Position numbers and translations under genes: made by a program. A stretch of DNA of 64,000 nucleotides from Magnaporthiopsis rhizophila (Eukaryota > Ascomycota > Sordariomycetes > Magnaporthales > Magnaporthaceae), in contig PYSS01000006.1 of assembly GCA_003049465.1 (NCBI GenBank), positions 32,517 to 96,516 of the forward strand, in the 5' to 3' direction. Below are positions 12,035 to 22,890 of the stretch, in pieces (the first letter of the stretch is position 1; each line of letters begins with the position of its first letter). The notes under the pieces were generated by a model. It did not search any database, was not told the origin of the DNA, and saw nothing but the letters and a program-made list of their open reading frames with translations.

Positions 12035-15014
12035 TCTCTTGCTTCAAAATCTAAGGGATCATTCTTTGCACTCTTTTCCCTCCCCTGTAACCGTTACCTG
12101 GCTTCCCTCGCTGTGCCACAAGCCTGCTTTAAAGACACACCAAAGGCCCCGAAATAGTTCCCCAAGTCACAAAGGTCATACCGTAAACTCCTACCATACT
12201 TTCTCTTTATCTATGTGACACAATACAGTCATCAAACGCCCCGCTCATCTCGAGGATTCTCGACATGGAGGTTCCCGCATGCGTGCCCTGGGTCGAGGAG
12301 CAGTTTCCCATCGTTTTCAGTATCACCCTAACAGCTCGAATACGAGGGCCAAATTATACCTAGGTCAGTAGCCTACAGCGGCTCGATATGGGAGTGGACT
12401 GGGCAACGAGCCTTTCATTTGGAGGAATGCACGAAAGATTCTTTTTACCTGCTTCGATGCAGCATGGGTGTGGTTCCTCCACGGCACAGCCAACCATCCC
12501 TGTCCGTCATTCGGACTCTCAGGGGTTGGGCAGTTCCTGATCACAGCAGTGAATGAAGGCGTTACGGTCTCTTCCTGGTACCACCCGGATAGATGCAGCC
12601 TTTGTGAACCCTGTTATGACACTGCTTGCATGACAAAGAAGCGCTCCAATCACCCCGTATCGGAGTTTCTTTTTTTTTTTCGCTGCCCGCATTCCCGGCA
12701 ACATACAGCATATGATAGGGGATGCATATCCACACGGAATGGATGTGCCGCTGGCAGGGAAATGAGGCGGTGATATGGGACGAGTCGCACGGGGAAACGG
12801 GCGAGGCCGCAACTGGTGATGCAAAAAGACAGGAGGAGAGGCCACGGTACAGCATGATAAGACGACGTATACTATTCACCATGGTTAGCCTATCACCTGC
12901 AGACCGGCTAAGAGCGTGGCATGGAGTATCCAAACGTGACCTGTTTCTTTGCCAATCTTTGCCTTTGTCGACGCGGGGGTCGTGTTACCCGCATGACAAA
13001 GGATGGAGAGGCTGGTAACGACACATCAGGCGACCTATGCCGGGCGGCCTCAGGCTGAGTGCTCTCGCCCTGACGAGCCGGGAAGTGTTGAGGCGGCAGC
13101 TTGTTCCCGTCCGCAGCCCTGGCATGGAGCTGCGACGAAATGAGATGGCATTCGTGCTCCCATGCCGTTAGACGTACACCCTCTCTACCAGAACACTCCG
13201 CTGTACAAGGCGTGGCAGTTTACCGATCACCTTTCCCGAAACGTTCTCGGGATTCTTGAAAAAGCGAGAATACTCTCCTGCAGTCCGCCTTCTCTAAGCA
13301 GCATTCTCGGCCCAGCATTTCCTTCCGCCCTTGGCAAGGCCTGACAGTCCTCGTCCCCATCCCGTGTATAAGGGGAAAAACATGTACAAAGCCGTTATTC
13401 CCCGAGCGGGACCGGCAAATGGCACATATAGGCACGCAACGCCCCCTACGTGGCAATATGGCGCGGACCCGGATGTCAATGCCTTGGGCCGCGGGGCGTC
13501 CGTCCGTCCAAGTCACGGATGGCGCCTAACAGCCTCATTGGTGGCATGGAACAGGGCTCGAGAACAACGCGGATGAGAAAGGTGTCTGAGGAGAGATGTT
13601 TTCGTCCTAGGGCTGGCTAGCGGCGCAATCCTGATCCACAGGCGCGCCAGTAACCCAGGAGGCAAAGGGAGTCGGAATGGGATGATAAAGTTTCACAGGT
13701 TGGTAAAAATCTATATCCATGCGAGTGCAGCATCGGGCTCCTACAGCCCTTGTGACGTGCAGACGCGCCCAGGCTGCTAGCCTGTACTGCCGTGTGACCC
13801 TTTACTGCTCGTGAGTCTTTTGTCAGGTCTCGTTCAATCGTACGATGTACGGCAGGCGTACGAACTCGCCTGTCTGCCTAGGTTGCAGCATAGCATGTGT
13901 CTATCCGAAATATCAGGCTTCGTAACCAGGGGGAGGTGAAGCAGGTCGGGGGATTTGCGTTTGCGGGTAGCGTTTAAAAGGTCCGATCCACAGACAGGAC
14001 CGGAAAGCAACTCCTAAAAGAGGGAACTTGATGTCCATGAGGTCCGGCTCGGTATTGTTAGCGGGGTGTTCGAAAGCTTCGGGAGGCCGGGTGGAGAGAA
14101 GCGTCAACACGAGGCTATGCCTATATGAAATTGGGATTTGTGCAAATGGAAAATTGTGAATCTTTTTGGAAAAGAGTATTATGGGAGCAGAAGGCTCAGA
14201 ATCCACTATCCGTCTGCTCTCAGCATATCAAGTCGACGAGCCAGCCTGGCACCGGGAGAGAGTGGGGTTCCCGCATTAGCTTATGGCCTCTGTTGTTATT
14301 CTGCTTCGAGGCTTCTTCGTTGAGCCTCCTGCTCAGCGCCTTCGGTCAAAGTGCTATCTTGGAAAGAACTTTAGCCCTCAAACTTGCGCGGCTCGAAACT
14401 CATCTATCTCCTGCGCAGACCATTGTTCCTTCTTCTGCAGCAGATTTATAGTTTCCCATATTCCCGGCGGCCAGTGGCCCATATAATCAAGCCGGAAGCC
14501 CATGTGTAGGCCGTGATCGAGCCAGCAAGCCCCTACGCCGCCGCACCCCTTCCATACAAGCCCCCAGACGCAGCAGTACGTGCAGCGCGTCCGTTCGTTT
14601 CGATGCGTCCCGTTTGGCTCGCGGCACTTACTGCACCATTATCCCAACCTCATCCTGATTTTCCGGTCAGGGAATCGTCCAACGTCTTCACCGCCATAAC
14701 GGCCCACGTAGACAGTGGATCACCCGACGATTCAATATGGCGTCCTCATTGGCGCCCGGCGTTCTTGACATTTGACAGTCCTGGAAGCGCAGCAAACCAA
14801 CAACCTAGTGGTGGAGTCGAGGGGCTGATGGATGCATACACCGAAAATACCTAGTCTGCTGCCTGCCTACGTCTGGGATCATGTGCGTTGATTCTGCTTT
14901 CTTTCACTCTGCTCTAAAGGGCTCCGGCGCTGCTCCTTCTCGTCCTTTTCCTCCATGCCATAATTTGTTTCAGCCGAGCTGACTTTGCCAAGAAACATCG
15001 AACACACCACAGTC

Positions 15015-16534
15015 ATGCCTCCAAAACGCAAGAAGCCCAGGTACAAGAGGGAAACCATGATCGCGGCAGTTTGCCGCGACAAGGTAAATGGCGATGTAAG
15101 CACTCACCCACACTCCCCGTCACATCGCATGGTTGCCTCAATATTCACTTTTGCTACAAAAAGACCTTGCGTACCTTCATGTCTCAGGCGGGCGAGGGCT
15201 TACTACCTGCCCCATTGGAGCTTGTGCTGTTCGCCAAGCCTCTTCGGGATGTCACGGCTTTCCTCAGGACCAGCTCTGGCAAGGAAGAATTTGATCTTGT
15301 CGATCCTTTCGAGGCTGTACCGGGCCAGACAGATGTGGTCGATGGCTTCCTCGCTTCCACCTGGAATCTAAAACTAGATATTGACAGCGAAGGCGACAGA
15401 CCAATCGTCAGCTCCACGGCCATGATCGTGCTAGACGAGCCGACTGCCAGCAGGGATGGCGTCTGCTTCATCAGCGTCAGGATCTGGCGTGGCACCGACG
15501 GAGAACAGCAAGAAGACAGCATTGGGTTCCGTTGCGCATTCTCGGGAGTGCCAGCCGCCATAGCCGAGCTTCAAGATCTCCGGGCCTGCTGGGCTCATCA
15601 CGAACGGGCAAGACTCCCCAGTTTCTCGTGCCGACTCGTGTTTCGGACAGCCATGCGATGCACATACTGATTGACATTCATTGCATACAGGCCCGCCGGA
15701 TGCGGAACGAAGCTGCCAGGTGCGGCGGCGTGTGGAGGGCCGAAACCATGGCCCGACTGCGCGTCCAAGAGGCCATCCCGGGCGTGATCCGCTGCCACCT
15801 CGAACCGGTCGTCTTCCCGCCGTTCAAAGGGAAGCCCCGCACCCTCCCGATGCCCTATGGGTTCTTCTTCCCGCTGTTTATCACCGCCGGCAACATAACT
15901 CTCGCTACCATCAACCAGTTCCTCACCAAGGCTTTCTCCTCCCAGGACGAAAGGAACCAAAGTCATCCCCCGAACGAGGCCCGCCGTACGTCTGGGGCCA
16001 CCTCTGCATCATCACCAACGTTGATCGGGACGGCGACCCGTATGCCGGCTGCACGTCCACCTCCGGGCCGGCCAAGCACCCGCTCAAGGCGGTCCCCGCC
16101 CTCCCCAAAGAGCTCCTGTACGCCAACCCCGAGGCCTGCCTGGCCTTCGCTCGGAACCGCTTTCCTGTCCAGGTCGACATGCTCGAGTGGGGCAGGTTCA
16201 TCATACTCGACGACTTTACCGAGACCGACAAGACCGCCCTGGTCGGGATGTACGAGGGCGGCCACGGCCTCGTCCTGATGCGATGCCCTTTCGACTGTAC
16301 CGTGGACATGTTCGCGGTCGTCGAGAACACCCCGAGCTCGTTCGATACCGTGACCAATGACGCTTCGAGAACTACGTCTGGCGTCGCCGACTCAATATGG
16401 CGAACGGGGCCCTCCCAGCCGCCTCCGCCGCGCTCTACAACCCTTGCGAAGCGGCCTTTTCCAACCGAAGAAAGTACCCAGTGACCGGCTCTTCTACCCA
16501 CCCGGTGTTGCATTGCCAGAATAGCACGGATTAG
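15015..16534 (+). pseudogene. Unrecognised spliced gene with two single-base frameshifts
   Basis: Inferred exons are 15015-15083, 15188-15607 and 15691-16534. Exon 1 is a basic leader (MPPKRKKPRYKRE). Exon 2 reads continuously into exon 3 across a GC-AG intron, in phase 0. Within exon 3 the coding signal changes frame twice, each time consistent with one missing base: near 15950-15975 (a CCCCC run at about 15967) and near 16364 (a TT run in GACGCTTCGAG). Frame-corrected, it would be about 444 residues ending at the TAG at 16532. Segments that look truly coding are PLELVLFAKPLRDVTAFLR, YVWGHLCIITNVDRDGDPYAG, LEWGRFIILDDFTETDKTAL and MANGALPAASAALYNPCEA. I do not recognise the family and see no signal peptide. 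Both breaks being one-base losses in homopolymers suggests sequencing error as much as true decay. Confidence 0.5.
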
Positions 16535-17668
16535 TCCTCATGCAGCGGAGGATCAGCGGCTGGCGGGAGCTTTTGACCGTTTACACGCTCCACGTACAAA
16601 GCGTTTGATGGCGGCCGCACACACGGGCCATGGCGAGTGCCGAGATGCAAGTGGGCAGGCCGGTTGGTGATGTGCGGGTTATCATGTCTCAAAAGGCAGG
16701 CTCGCAGTGCATTTAGGTCGGGGTTACACAAAGATGAGGCCGAGCTTTGTACTTAGCATGTTAGAAACCCTTGATGAACTGTACCGCGAGGTGGTAGAGC
16801 CGTAAAGGCGGCAGCTGGGATTTGATCTAATGACGGGAGGAACCGCGACAAGGAAGACGGTGCCGAACGGCAACCGAAAACGGACAGCTATATGCCAGCT
16901 ATATGCCAGGGAGTGCGAGGTACCATCGCCTCATCCACAACCACCACCTTATCACTCCTGTCCTCACCACCAACAACAAAAAAACATCCTGCTTACCCAG
17001 CTATTTGTCTTGCCCAAGGGTGTAGTAATGTTCCGGCCCCCACGAGGCGAAGCCACTACAATGGAAACGAACGACCACATGCATGTGGCAAAGCCCAAGC
17101 TGGAGGTGGAAACCCCGGGCACACAGGCCGGCCTCTGCGATCGCCAAAGGCACCATCAGCGGCTGAGCGTGATTCGTACAGGAAGGGATACGTACTCCAT
17201 GGCGGCAACATGAAGGGGCATGCGGTGGGAGCCAAAGTCTAGGCCAAGCCAGGTTCCGGATACAGCAAGTCAATAGAAAAGTAGTCTTACCTTCATCAGC
17301 CATATTACACCCTTAAGCGTAGAGCATCAGGGACCTCATTCCACTCTCCTCCATGCACGCGTACAAGTAACGGCAGGCACATCAACAAAAATGCGTGGCT
17401 CTCTCGAGCACAGGCCGCTGGCGAGAATTCATCAACTCTTGCTTGTCTTTACGTTGGCAATGACAGCGAATGCCTACCTGTAGGTAGCTCTTCCGCAATT
17501 AAGCAAAACTGCCGTCGAAATTTTGGTGATGCGTGCACTAGAACGCCGCCGTGTACCTGCACGTGCAAATGCAGCCTCCATCTCGCCTCCAACTCCCTTC
17601 TCGGACCGGACGTCACTGAAGGTTATAGCTGCCCAGATGTCCCGTTGTCGTCAAGAACGAGCCCGTAG

Positions 17669-17889
17669 GCCAAGGTGGTGTAGTGGGATGAAGATGGGTC
17701 ACCGGTCCGAGACCCTACTTGTACCTTTACTGCAATAGCCTCCTGGCTGCGGGTTCGATCCCAGGTGGGGGCTGCCGATTTTCGCACCGGGCGAAAACTC
17801 CGTGGCCCCGACACGGACCGGTTTCGAAGTAAACACCCCCTAACGGGGAGGTTTCGTAGCTGCCTACCCAGGAAACTGGCTAGGCAGTA

Positions 17890-17893
<4 letters not shown>
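17669..17893 (+). mobile_element. tRNA-derived SINE-like element with hairpin-rich tail
   Basis: The head has an A-box match (TGGTGTAGTGGGA at 17676) and a perfect B box (GGTTCGATCCC, 17752-17762), 78 bases apart by tRNA numbering, too far for an intact tRNA. The 3' part contains successive perfect hairpins: TTTTCGC/GCGAAAA (17779-17797), TCCGTG/CACGGA (17799-17817), CCCC/GGGG (17837-17848) and a final stem capped by GAAA (17860-17887). A long poly(T) run begins at 17893. Internal Pol III boxes plus an unrelated body and a simple-repeat end are the hallmarks of a SINE. I could not find target-site duplications, and no second copy lies in the window. The family name is unknown to me. Confidence 0.6.
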
Positions 17894-17949
<56 letters not shown>

Positions 17950-17993
17950 NNNNNNNNNNNNNNTGTTTTTTTTTTTTTTTTTTTTTTTTTTTT
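17893..17993. repeat. Poly(T) run interrupted by an assembly gap
   Basis: T-only sequence from 17893 to 17949, 14 N (17950-17963), then TG and further T to 17993. The N run marks an unresolved homopolymer, so the true length is unknown. Confidence 0.95.
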
Positions 17994-18865
17994 CATGTGT
18001 ATTATCCGTAATCCGTGCTAGGTTGGTCATTGCCACCGTTCGATAGGTGCTCCTCTACCTTGGGTAGATGGGATGAGAAGTCCGTGAAGAGCGGCGGCAA
18101 GGGCAGGAACGCGGGCGCTGGCAAGGCGAGAAAGTGAACGAACTGACAAGGACGCGAGCGAAGAAGAAACGGGACAAGCGATTGGGTGAAGGAGGTCTTA
18201 ACACGAGAAAAAAGAAACAAAAAGAAGAAAAAAAGAAAAGAAAAGAAAAAGAAAGAAAAAAAGAAAGAAAGAGAGAACACATGCCATCGCATGTCGACCT
18301 CCATGGTACTCAACCCACGCCCCACAAAGACAGATCACAGAAATGGCGGATGCGAGCCCATGGTGACGACAAGGGGCTTGTTCCATATTCGCAGCTACGT
18401 CTGGACGCGCGCCGAGACACGAGACGGCGTCGGTGATTTGCAGGCACCGGCTTGTTGCGGGACGGATAGAGATGGAGTACTCCTGTCGGGGCTTCTTTTG
18501 TGTGGCTTTTAGAACATAAACCGAGGCTCGGTCGGCCACTTGAAACCACAGACACTCACGGGCTCCCACAGATAATCACAGTCATCCCGGCGCGTCAAGT
18601 TGTCTCTAATGAGTGTTCACCAATACTCCATATATACGCAGGAATAAAAACACATAATGTGACCTCGTGCCCATATAGCACCCCTGCTGGGATACAAGGT
18701 TCTAACAGCCTAGTCTCTACACGGACGGCATGACTCCCAGGAGACACAAGAAAACATGTCCCTGTCCCAGTTTCGAGCCACGTCGTGAAATTACTGTGGC
18801 GCCAAAGCGAGTTGCCGTTTGGTTTGTAAATGCAGAAATACCGCCTGCGCCCCACTGAAACCCTC

Positions 18866-21075
18866 TTAAAGCTGGAAGCCGGCCGAGGGGCTTCGCCCTG
18901 ACGAGGGCCCCCTCAGATGCGCCGATGAACCCTTGTATAGGCTGGCCCATATGAACGCCTCGCTCAGCAGAAGCTCAATGTCCTTCTCCGTCCATCCCCT
19001 CGTGGGGAGCGATTGAAGAAACATCATGATCTCCTGAAAGTCCATCTTTATCAGCTTGGCCGACCACTTGACCAAGAAGGCTGCGCAAACATAGAGGTGG
19101 AATTCTGAAAAGCCGTTTTCCTCAGCCTGAGAATGAACCCCGTTCGCCGTTAGCGCCTCGTCCACACACAATACGAAGAAGAAGATGCGCGGCATAATTG
19201 CTCACCATATAAGTGTCCCACATCCTGATGGTGTTCTTGACGCTGATCTCCCTCATTAGCAGGCAGTTCATCCACCTGAAGCTGAACTGTATGAACTCGA
19301 CGTTCTCGGCCTCCAGATGCTTGGCTAGCTGTTCGTCTATCCTGGCCGTCAGGTCCCGCAGCGCGGCAACCTGGCGCTGGATGCCCGGCTGGGCCACGAT
19401 GTAGTGATCTTGGATGCCGTCTAGCAGCTTGGTGAGGCACCAGAAGGTGTCGGCCTCAACGGCGTCGAGCACGGCGCGCGGCAGCTGGCCGGGGTCCATG
19501 CCGCTCTCGATGTCCGGGTCCGTGATGTACGTGCCCAGAAAGACCTGCCAAAATGGTGTCACGAGGTCGTTGATCCCCTGCACATAGCCACTAGCCGGGT
19601 GCCGCACCGCCCAGACGTATAATATCCTCTCGAGCGACCGCTGAGTCGCCTCGTAGCTGTAGAGCTCGATGTGAGGGTTGGTGCGCGGCACGTCGATGCT
19701 GATCTGGTGCCAAATCGCCTCGTCCAGGCCCCTGCCTCCCCTCCCGGGGGTGGCCGGGCTAGCTGCTTGGCCCTTGCTTCCTCCTTCGCCGGCACCGGCG
19801 CCTCCCCGCTCGAAGGCCTGGCGCACGCCGTCGAGATACTCCTTGCGTTTTCTCTCCAGCGTCGTGACTCGCCGCTCGCTGCTCGTCGGGAGATAGCTCA
19901 GCAGCAGCTGCCACGTCATGGCGCGCACCTCCTCGGGGACGCCGGACCAGGCGAGTGCCCGCAGGTCCGTGAGCGGGATCGTCGAGGCCTGCAATAATTT
20001 TTTAAACTTATTTATCCTCGTTATTCGTGAGCTCGCCGCGTCTTGCTCTTTGGCCGTGGCGTTTGGCGCCGTAGGGGGGTGGCTGATAAGGTGAAGCGCG
20101 TTGGCAGGATCCCTCAGTATGTCCTTGTACTGTGGTCTTAGTATCTTGCCCTCGCTCTTTTTTGGCATGGGATACCCCACTGCCGGCCTCTCAATGGCTA
20201 TGTCACCCGTGTCCTCAAACTGGATGCCCAGACCGGGACTATGCGAGACAGGAGGTGGCTCGTCCTTGGCTTGCGCCGCCGCCGCCCTCCTGTTCTTCCT
20301 CTTCATGTTGGAGAGGCTCGGAAGTCCAAAGTCGTCGCCATCGTCATCTCCGTAATCATCGTACATGTCGTCGCCCTCGTCCATCTTCCAGTCCTCATTT
20401 GTCCTTGAGAGGAAGTTGACATATGATTTGATCGGCGGAGAACCGAGCCCCGAGGGTGACCTCGCAGGTGATGTGATGATGGGCCTGGGAGCTTTCGAAG
20501 AGGCCGAAGGCGGCGAGTGCTGCCGCGGCGAGGAGGCAGATACGCTGCGTGAGCCGGATACTTGTCTTGAAAGAACAAAACGACAGTCAAAATCAGCGAA
20601 CAGAAGAAGCTATCAGAGGAGGGCGCCTAAAACACGCACAACGACTCGAGTTTCAGCATGTCGGCATGCGAGTAGGCGGCGCCAATGACCTTGCTGCCAT
20701 CTCGTCCGGATTTCGAGGACGAGGTTTGTGGCTGCCTCCAGAAAGGGGAGGCGCTCCTGGTGAGTGGTCAGCCTAAGAGCCCGGGCAGCAGAGATGACTG
20801 TCACGACAGCACATACTCTGTCCTTTCTGCATACCCGAGACCGTCGACACTGGGTTAGCGCGCAATCCCGTCTCCCTCCAAGGTTGTTGGTCAAAGGATA
20901 TGCTGCAAAAGAACATGTACGCGTCCGGCGGTCCTGTCCACGTACCAACCTGTACCATCTCCTGCTCGCGGCGTCAGCCAGATGTGCCGGGGGAGATCGT
21001 CACGGGGGCTTATTCGACAGGGCGGAACCTTACCTGCGGAGGGGCCTTCTTGCCGCTTCCCGACGACGAAAACAT
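18866..21075 (-). CDS. GYP1: GYP1-like TBC-domain Rab GTPase-activating protein
   Basis: GYP1 family proteins stimulate GTP hydrolysis by Ypt/Rab GTPases (Ypt1 and Sec4-type) at the Golgi. The main exon runs from at least 20384, with open sequence continuing in frame to about 20570, down to 19206. An intron at 19127-19205 follows (ATG|GTGAGC...CTCAG|GCTGAG), and the last exon is 19126-18866. TBC landmarks are WSGVPEEVRAMTWQLLLSYLP, the arginine-finger segment IDVPRTNPHI, the glutamine-finger YVQGINDL and WMNCLLMREI. The last exon matches the family C-terminus (FHLYVCAAFLVKWSAKLIKM, then LLLSEAFIWASLYK). The N-terminal part is acidic (MYDDYGDDDGDDFG) and disordered. A likely first exon is 21034-21075, starting MFSSSGSGKKAPPQ with a GTAAGG donor. 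The exon or exons between 20570 and 21033 are unresolved. It is divergent from the COX7-like gene, 512 bp away. Confidence 0.85.
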
Positions 21076-21477
21076 GCTGGATTGAAGAGGGTGCGCAGTG
21101 CCTCTCTCGTCGCTCTGCTGCTCAATGTGTCCGGATCAATGTGTTAAGGGGGTCGCCTGCTCTTGTGGCGAATGCATTGCGGCAGGGCCTTGCAGTCCGA
21201 TGCGGGCGGGCAGCGTTCCCAACCTATACCGGACGTTTTGGCCTTGCATGTCGCGAAACCCAGCTCCGCCAGCGGCGGACCGACCCCCTCCTCTTTCTTT
21301 GGCGGCTGGAGCCACCTAGCACCACACCACCACAGGGCCCCACCTTAACCCCATTCAGACAGTTTGTGGGGTTTAAGGCGGCGCCCGGTTCAGGCGCGGC
21401 GGGTCATGAAAGGCCTAATGCCTGAGGCAAACATAGCTTTCCCGGCAGCTCGGCAAGAGCCGTGGGCCACAGCCTTG

Positions 21478-21482
21478 ATTGG
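21478..21482 (-). promoter_or_regulatory. Inverted CCAAT box upstream of the COX7-like gene
   Basis: ATTGG lies 106 bp upstream of the oxidase-subunit ATG. CCAAT boxes bound by the HAP complex control respiratory genes in fungi. A pentamer alone is weak evidence. Confidence 0.3.
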
Positions 21483-21587
21483 CATGGGCAGTCGTGCAGA
21501 GCGATTTGGTCACCCTGACTGCAGCAATCACCACCTCCCATCGAAACAACCCGATACCACTCTCAACACTCCGAAACCGAAGAAAAG

Positions 21588-22192
21588 ATGGCGTAAGTCA
21601 TTCCAACCGACATGAAGCTCCCCCGATCCTCGACGCACACCAGCGACGCCGCGCTCAATTTCCCGCAATGGCTGCCCAACCAGAAGTCATACGATGGGGT
21701 GGAAAAGAAAGAGAGCGGGCTGGAGAGCGGGAGAGGGAGAGAAAGCAGTGCTGACTAGAGCGAGGACCTCAGTTTCGTCAACGCGAAGAACAAGGTGCCC
21801 GAGTACCAGCGCTTCTACCGGGCCCAGTACCAGAACCACCAGCGCATCTGGAAGATCGTAAGTCTGCCCACCGGCACACGTCCGACACGACGTCACCGAG
21901 GCGCGATCGCTTGTGCAGGGTGGCTACATCATCTGCCTTGGGCGGGCAGAAGATACCTAGGCGGGACAGCAATGGAGGCTCACACAGGTCATGATACCAC
22001 TCGCACAGCACCCCCGGAGCAGGTACATGCTCACCCCTTACCTCATCACCTTGTGGGGAACTCTGGCCGGTATGTTTTCATTCACGAATCGACTCCCCAT
22101 CAACACCGGCGCTGACTTTGAAGCTCGTAGTGAGCATGTGGGGCCTTGGCCGGAGGGCTGCAGGCTACAACTCGTACTGGGGCAAGGAGTAG
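21588..22192 (+). CDS. COX7: Cytochrome c oxidase subunit VII (COX7/COX7a family)
   Basis: A small single-span inner-membrane subunit of mitochondrial complex IV, predicted at 74 residues. Four exons fit in phase: 21588-21592, 21761-21857, 22009-22069 and 22131-22192. Exon 1 carries only ATGGC before a GTAAGT donor. Exon 2 encodes KVPEYQRFYRAQYQNHQRIW, the soluble N-terminal segment of the family. Exon 3 encodes PRSRYMLTPYLITLWGTLA, the start of the membrane helix. Exon 4 encodes SMWGLGRRAAGYNSYWGKE, the conserved tail. The exon 2 start uses the AG at 21759-21760 (after CTGACTAG), which keeps phase and gives MAEDLSFVNAKNK. No separate presequence is seen, as is normal for this subunit. It is too short and too split to show as a single open frame. 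Confidence 0.85.
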
Positions 22193-22890
22193 AACGGCTA
22201 TGGTTCTCTCGGATTGATGCGGGGGTTGTGATGCCGTGACGGCGGCAGAGGGGAGCGCTATCCAAATAGTCGAACCGACTGGCGGTTGGGGTGGTCCATG
22301 GGCATTCAAGATTGGCAGGGCCACCGTCTTGATAGGCAAGATATTTTCAGTTGGCTGATACCAGTGCATTTTCTCATCATCTGTGCCTCTGCTTTCGAAC
22401 CTTGGCGACCGGATCCCGTAAGTTCTTGTTTGCATACTCGCCCTTACTTTTCATATCCGAGACGTTCCTAAGCGTCTCACACTTCATATATGCCTAGCTG
22501 TCACCTTCACGTCTTCTTATTATTTGACTAGCAAATGCGCGCCCAGCTGAGCTCCAATTTGCGATTTGAGTGACGCCTGCACGCCAGTTCCAATCCTAGC
22601 GTCTCGCTGGTTGAGAATCCCATCCCTCTAAGATACAGTACATTCACACTGGCAGTCAGCACCGCCAGCTCCTTTTAAGGACATGCGTGCCGGGTGCTGC
22701 AATATCCTCCACAGCCCTGGCGTTCCGGATGAAAGGCATTGTGTAAACCTGTCTCTGCCTGACGCCCGCCCCCCAAAAGTTTTGTGATTTTATATATGCG
22801 GTCCCAACCAAAAACAGGGCTCCTACGAGCACATGGGACCGCCTCGCAAAACCCAGCCCGGAGAAAATATTAAACGAGTCCAAGCCGAGA
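22193..22890. other. Spacer between the COX7-like and clathrin light chain genes
   Basis: Convergent 3' flanks of the two genes. I see no further gene or repeat here. Confidence 0.6.

Larger units (their letters stand above)
1569..15014. other. 13.4-kb region with no supported protein-coding gene
   Basis: Open frames here are short (the longest is about 260 codons), overlap on both strands, and show no domain, plausible splice pattern or family resemblance. Contents I can point to are a CA microsatellite (about 3163-3257), a promoter-like cluster around 7244-7292, tRNA-like A and B boxes at 11954-12034, a CTG run near 8530, several poly(T/A) runs, and pyrimidine-rich stretches like fungal 5' leaders. 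The region is not obviously A+T-rich, so it does not look like repeat-induced-point-mutation debris. It lies upstream of the leftmost gene and may hold its regulatory sequence or non-coding transcripts. Confidence 0.6.
16535..18865. other. Intergenic region with SINE-like element, assembly gap and purine tract
   Basis: There is no coding gene. It contains the SINE-like element (17669-17893), a poly(T) run with a 14-base N gap (17893-17993) and a purine-rich AAG/AAAG tract at about 18203-18277. The remainder shows nothing I can interpret. Confidence 0.6.

Noticed and set aside
11947..12045. A functional tRNA gene
   Set aside because: A and B boxes match, but the acceptor and T stems do not pair and the spacing is too long. 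At best a relic.
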